Origin: Bradyrhizobium sp.
GTDB lineage: Bacteria > Pseudomonadota > Alphaproteobacteria > Rhizobiales > Xanthobacteraceae
Assembly: GCA_019243075.1 (NCBI GenBank)
Contig: JAFAUV010000131.1
Span: 1-16,009 of the forward strand
Direction: 5' to 3'
Length of the DNA: 16,009 bases
A program made the translations under genes and the position numbers. The notes under the pieces were generated by a model that saw nothing but the letters and a program-made list of their open reading frames with translations, searched no databases and had not been told where the DNA came from. This document shows, piece by piece, positions 14,101-16,009 of the stretch (the first letter of the stretch is position 1; the number at the start of each line of letters is the position of its first letter).

Positions 14101-14390
14101 TCCACCCCTATGGCCCGCTTGATCCGACGCTCCGGATGCACTCGCTCCACCCGGCACGCCATGAGCGCGGTAAATAAGACGGTCGAAATTTTCCGAACCA
14201 AAAGACTGGCTCCTCGGCGAAGGGGCCCCAACAATCGGTTTCTCGGTCCAGCGGCGCAAAAGAAAGCCCAGGAGCGAGACGACTCAACTATCGCTGGCAA
14301 GCAACGACAAGTTTCAACTTCATTTATTTGTTACTTAGGGGAGTGATTCACATCCCCTGCATCCCCGGGAATATTATATAAGCTTTTCAA
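14101..14390. other. Intergenic region upstream of the LysR gene
   Basis: These 290 bases hold no convincing gene. A 78-codon frame (14110-14346) has no ribosome binding site and no protein-like composition. Near the 3' end are AAGTT-TC-AACTT (14309-14320) and the compound inverted repeat at 14338-14357, then an AT-rich block TATTATATAAG (14372-14382) that can supply a -10 element. Confidence 0.6.
14338..14357. promoter_or_regulatory. Compound inverted repeat upstream of the LysR gene, candidate operator
   Basis: GGGGA-GTGA-T-TCAC-a-TCCCC is a two-part dyad: inner arms GTGA/TCAC around one central T, and outer arms GGGGA/TCCCC with one bulged A. It sits 33 bp before the LysR start and just upstream of the AT-rich -10-like sequence, a position suited to autoregulation. 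TTCACA (14347-14352) inside it could also be a weak -35. Confidence 0.4.
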
Positions 14391-15359
14391 ATGAGCGAAC
14401 TGCCCCGTACCCAGGCCCTGCGCTGCTTCATCATGGTCGCGCGTGAAGGCACCGTATCCAGGGCTGCATCCTTGCTGCATCTGACCCAGCCTGCCGTGAG
14501 CCTGCAGCTGAAGGGGCTGGAAGAGAGCACGGGCCTGCAGCTCTTCAATCGAACCCCCGGCGGTTTCACGCTGACCGAGGCTGGTGCCGCGCTCTTGCCG
14601 CTCGCTCACAAGGCGGTGACCGCGGCGCAGGATTTTGGCACGGCCGCCTCGTCGCTGAAGCAAACCCAGCGTCGCACATTGCGCGTCGGCACCGTCCTCG
14701 ATCCCGAATTCATCCGCCTCGGGGCTTTCGTCCGCAGTCTGACCACGGGATCGTCGCAAACCGAAGTGTTCCTCCGTTCCGGCATGAGCGACGATGTGGT
14801 CGCCCAGGTCGGCCGGGCCGAGCTCGACGTCGGATTTTATGTGGCTGCGACGCCGGAAACCGGCTGGAGCCCGGTCGAGCGCAGCCTCGACGACGGCAAG
14901 ATCCGCCTCACGCCGCTGGCCAGCTATATCTATCGCGTCATCGCGCCCCTGGAATGGAGCGAGCGCGTGATGGGCAAGGACTGGCAGGACCTCGCCGGCC
15001 TGCCCTGGCTTGCGACCCCGCAGCGTTCGGCCCATCGCCGCTTGCTCGATGACATCTTCCGCAGCTTCGGTCCGCTCCCGAAACGCGTCGGCTTCACCGA
15101 CCGTGAAGAGCAGATGATCGATTTCGTCGAATCCGGCGTCTGTCTCAGCCTTGCCCGCGACAGCGTCATCGAGCGCGTGGTCGGCTCCCGCAAGCGCAAC
15201 TTCGTCGTCGCAGACAAGGTGTCGCTGGCCTGCGATTTGAGCTTTGCCTGCCTTGCCTCGCGGCGCCACGAGCCGCTGATCGCCGAGGCCCTCACCGCCA
15301 TACAGGCGGTGTGGAATGTCAAGCCCGACGACGCGCCGCCGGCGCACGCCGCCGAATAA
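14391..15359 (+). CDS. LysR-family transcriptional regulator
   Basis: This 322-residue regulator has an N-terminal winged HTH (residues about 8-66): TQALRCFIMVAREGTVSRAASLLHLTQPAVSLQLKGLEE, then LFNRTPGGFTLTEAGAALL. The effector-binding domain covers about 95-310, beginning LRVGTVLDPEF. The start ATG lies right behind TATTATATAAGCTTTTCAA and has no Shine-Dalgarno sequence; the HTH begins at the usual distance from it, so the start is probably right and the mRNA may be nearly leaderless. The gene converges on an isovaleryl-CoA dehydrogenase gene with only 2 bp between the stop codons. No divergent partner gene is present, since the upstream DUF2927 gene is on the same strand, so its target cannot be inferred by the usual LysR rule. 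Confidence 0.93.
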   Translation: MSELPRTQALRCFIMVAREGTVSRAASLLHLTQPAVSLQLKGLEESTGLQLFNRTPGGFTLTEAGAALLPLAHKAVTAAQDFGTAASSLKQTQRRTLRVGTVLDPEFIRLGAFVRSLTTGSSQTEVFLRSGMSDDVVAQVGRAELDVGFYVAATPETGWSPVERSLDDGKIRLTPLASYIYRVIAPLEWSERVMGKDWQDLAGLPWLATPQRSAHRRLLDDIFRSFGPLPKRVGFTDREEQMIDFVESGVCLSLARDSVIERVVGSRKRNFVVADKVSLACDLSFACLASRRHEPLIAEALTAIQAVWNVKPDDAPPAHAAE

Positions 15360-15361
15360 AA

Positions 15362-16009
15362 TTAGACCGATTTCTCGAACAATTCGCGCCCGATCAGCAT
15401 GCGGCGGATTTCGCTGGTGCCGGCGCCGATCTCATAGAGCTTGGCGTCGCGCAACAGGCGGCCGGTGGGATAGTCGTTGATATAGCCATTGCCGCCGAGG
15501 AGCTGGATCGCGTCGAGCGCGCATTGGGTGGCCTTTTCGGCGGCATAGAGGATCGCGCCGGCGGCATCCTCGCGCGTGGTCTCGCCGCGGTCGCAGGCCT
15601 TCGCCACCGCGTAGACATAGGCGCGCGAGGCGTTCATGGTCGTGTACATGTCGGCGAGCTTGCCCTGCACCAGCTGGAAGGTGCCGATCGGCTGGCCGAA
15701 CTGCTTGCGCTCATGCACGTAGGGCAGCACCGCATCCAGGCAGGCCTGCATGATGCCGAGCGGGCCGGCGGCGAGCACCGCGCGCTCATAGTCGAGGCCG
15801 GACATCAGCACGTTGACGCCGCGACCGACCTCGCCGAGCACGTTCTCCTCCGGCACCTCGCAATCCTCGAACACCAGCTCGCAGGTATTCGACCCGCGCA
15901 TGCCGAGCTTGTCGAGCTTCTGCGCGGTGGAGAAGCCCTTCATGCCCTTCTCGACGATGAAGGCGGTCATGCCGCGCGGCCCGGCTTCCGGATCGGTCTT
16001 GGCGTAGAC
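15362..16009 (-). CDS. ivd: Isovaleryl-CoA dehydrogenase, C-terminal part (5' end outside window)
   Basis: The last 215 residues of an acyl-CoA dehydrogenase are visible, and the frame runs off the right edge. The order is a middle beta domain (VYAKTDPEAGPRGMTAFIVEKG, KLGMRGSNTCELVFEDCEVP), then the C-terminal helical domain. The block SGLDYERAVLAAGPLG matches isovaleryl-CoA dehydrogenase, where the Glu in this helix (visible residue 75) corresponds to catalytic Glu254 of the human enzyme; most other acyl-CoA dehydrogenases carry their base elsewhere. QLLGGNGYINDYPTGRLLRDAKLYEIGAGTSEIRR is the conserved FAD/tetramer C-terminal signature. The enzyme oxidises isovaleryl-CoA to 3-methylcrotonyl-CoA in leucine breakdown, passing electrons to ETF. 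The remaining leucine catabolic genes, if clustered, would lie beyond the window. Confidence 0.93.
   Translation of the reverse strand, partial: VYAKTDPEAGPRGMTAFIVEKGMKGFSTAQKLDKLGMRGSNTCELVFEDCEVPEENVLGEVGRGVNVLMSGLDYERAVLAAGPLGIMQACLDAVLPYVHERKQFGQPIGTFQLVQGKLADMYTTMNASRAYVYAVAKACDRGETTREDAAGAILYAAEKATQCALDAIQLLGGNGYINDYPTGRLLRDAKLYEIGAGTSEIRRMLIGRELFEKSV

Noticed and set aside
14110..14346. A 78-codon plus-strand frame in the LysR upstream region
   Set aside because: There is no ribosome binding site and the composition is Arg-rich and not protein-like. It could be a gene remnant, but there is no evidence for one.
14331..15347. A 338-codon minus-strand frame antisense to the LysR gene
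   Set aside because: The LysR helix-turn-helix and effector domain are clear on the plus strand, and this frame shows no family pattern.
1..16009. CRISPR arrays, tRNA or rRNA genes, insertion sequences or prophage genes
   Set aside because: No regularly spaced repeats, tRNA cloverleaf, rRNA segment, transposase or integrase was recognised on either strand.

Overview
The window reads as chromosomal DNA of a GC-rich alphaproteobacterium, most likely Bradyrhizobium or a close Bradyrhizobiaceae relative. This is judged from codon use, the gene families and the short intergenic regions, not from any search. There are no rRNA or tRNA genes, no CRISPR array, and no insertion sequence, transposase, integrase or phage gene. 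The gene order looks like ordinary chromosomal backbone with several small accessory modules.

Layout. (1) 1-271: the 3' end of a bicupin gene of the oxalate decarboxylase type. (2) 268-3932, minus strand: a two-gene operon of a SNF2-family helicase followed after 2 nt by a SWIM zinc-finger protein. (3) 4178-8905, plus strand: an amine-use module made of an AraC-type regulator, a copper/topaquinone amine oxidase with all key catalytic residues, and an APC permease. The oxidase has no signal peptide, so the permease probably supplies the amine to the cytoplasm. (4) 9024-10195: a secreted SnoaL-like protein, a 46-residue single-span membrane protein on the minus strand, and a small secreted Lys-rich protein with a strong terminator. 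(5) 10301-12446, minus strand: a PD-(D/E)XK-like hypothetical protein and an orphan ThDP-dependent enzyme of the acetolactate synthase/benzoylformate decarboxylase family. (6) 12658-14100, plus strand: a secreted L,D-transpeptidase and a secreted DUF2927 protein. (7) 14391-16009: a LysR regulator converging on the 3' part of an isovaleryl-CoA dehydrogenase gene.

How the genes work together. The clearest functional unit is region 3. A primary amine would be imported by the permease, oxidised to aldehyde, ammonia and H2O2, with expression probably controlled by the AraC protein. This parallels E. coli FeaR/TynA, but without a visible aldehyde dehydrogenase. The SNF2/SWIM pair is a probable functional pair acting on nucleic acid. 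The L,D-transpeptidase and DUF2927 protein are both exported and may both act at the envelope.

The most unusual signals are regulatory. There is a near-consensus sigma-54 element before the AraC gene. Two inverted repeats lie in the amine oxidase leader, one abutting its start codon. The 46-residue protein gene has a leader hairpin that presents its ribosome binding site in the loop. An EcfG-like (general stress response) promoter lies before the Lys-rich secreted protein, and the LysR gene may be leaderless. I see no convincing new multi-gene system.
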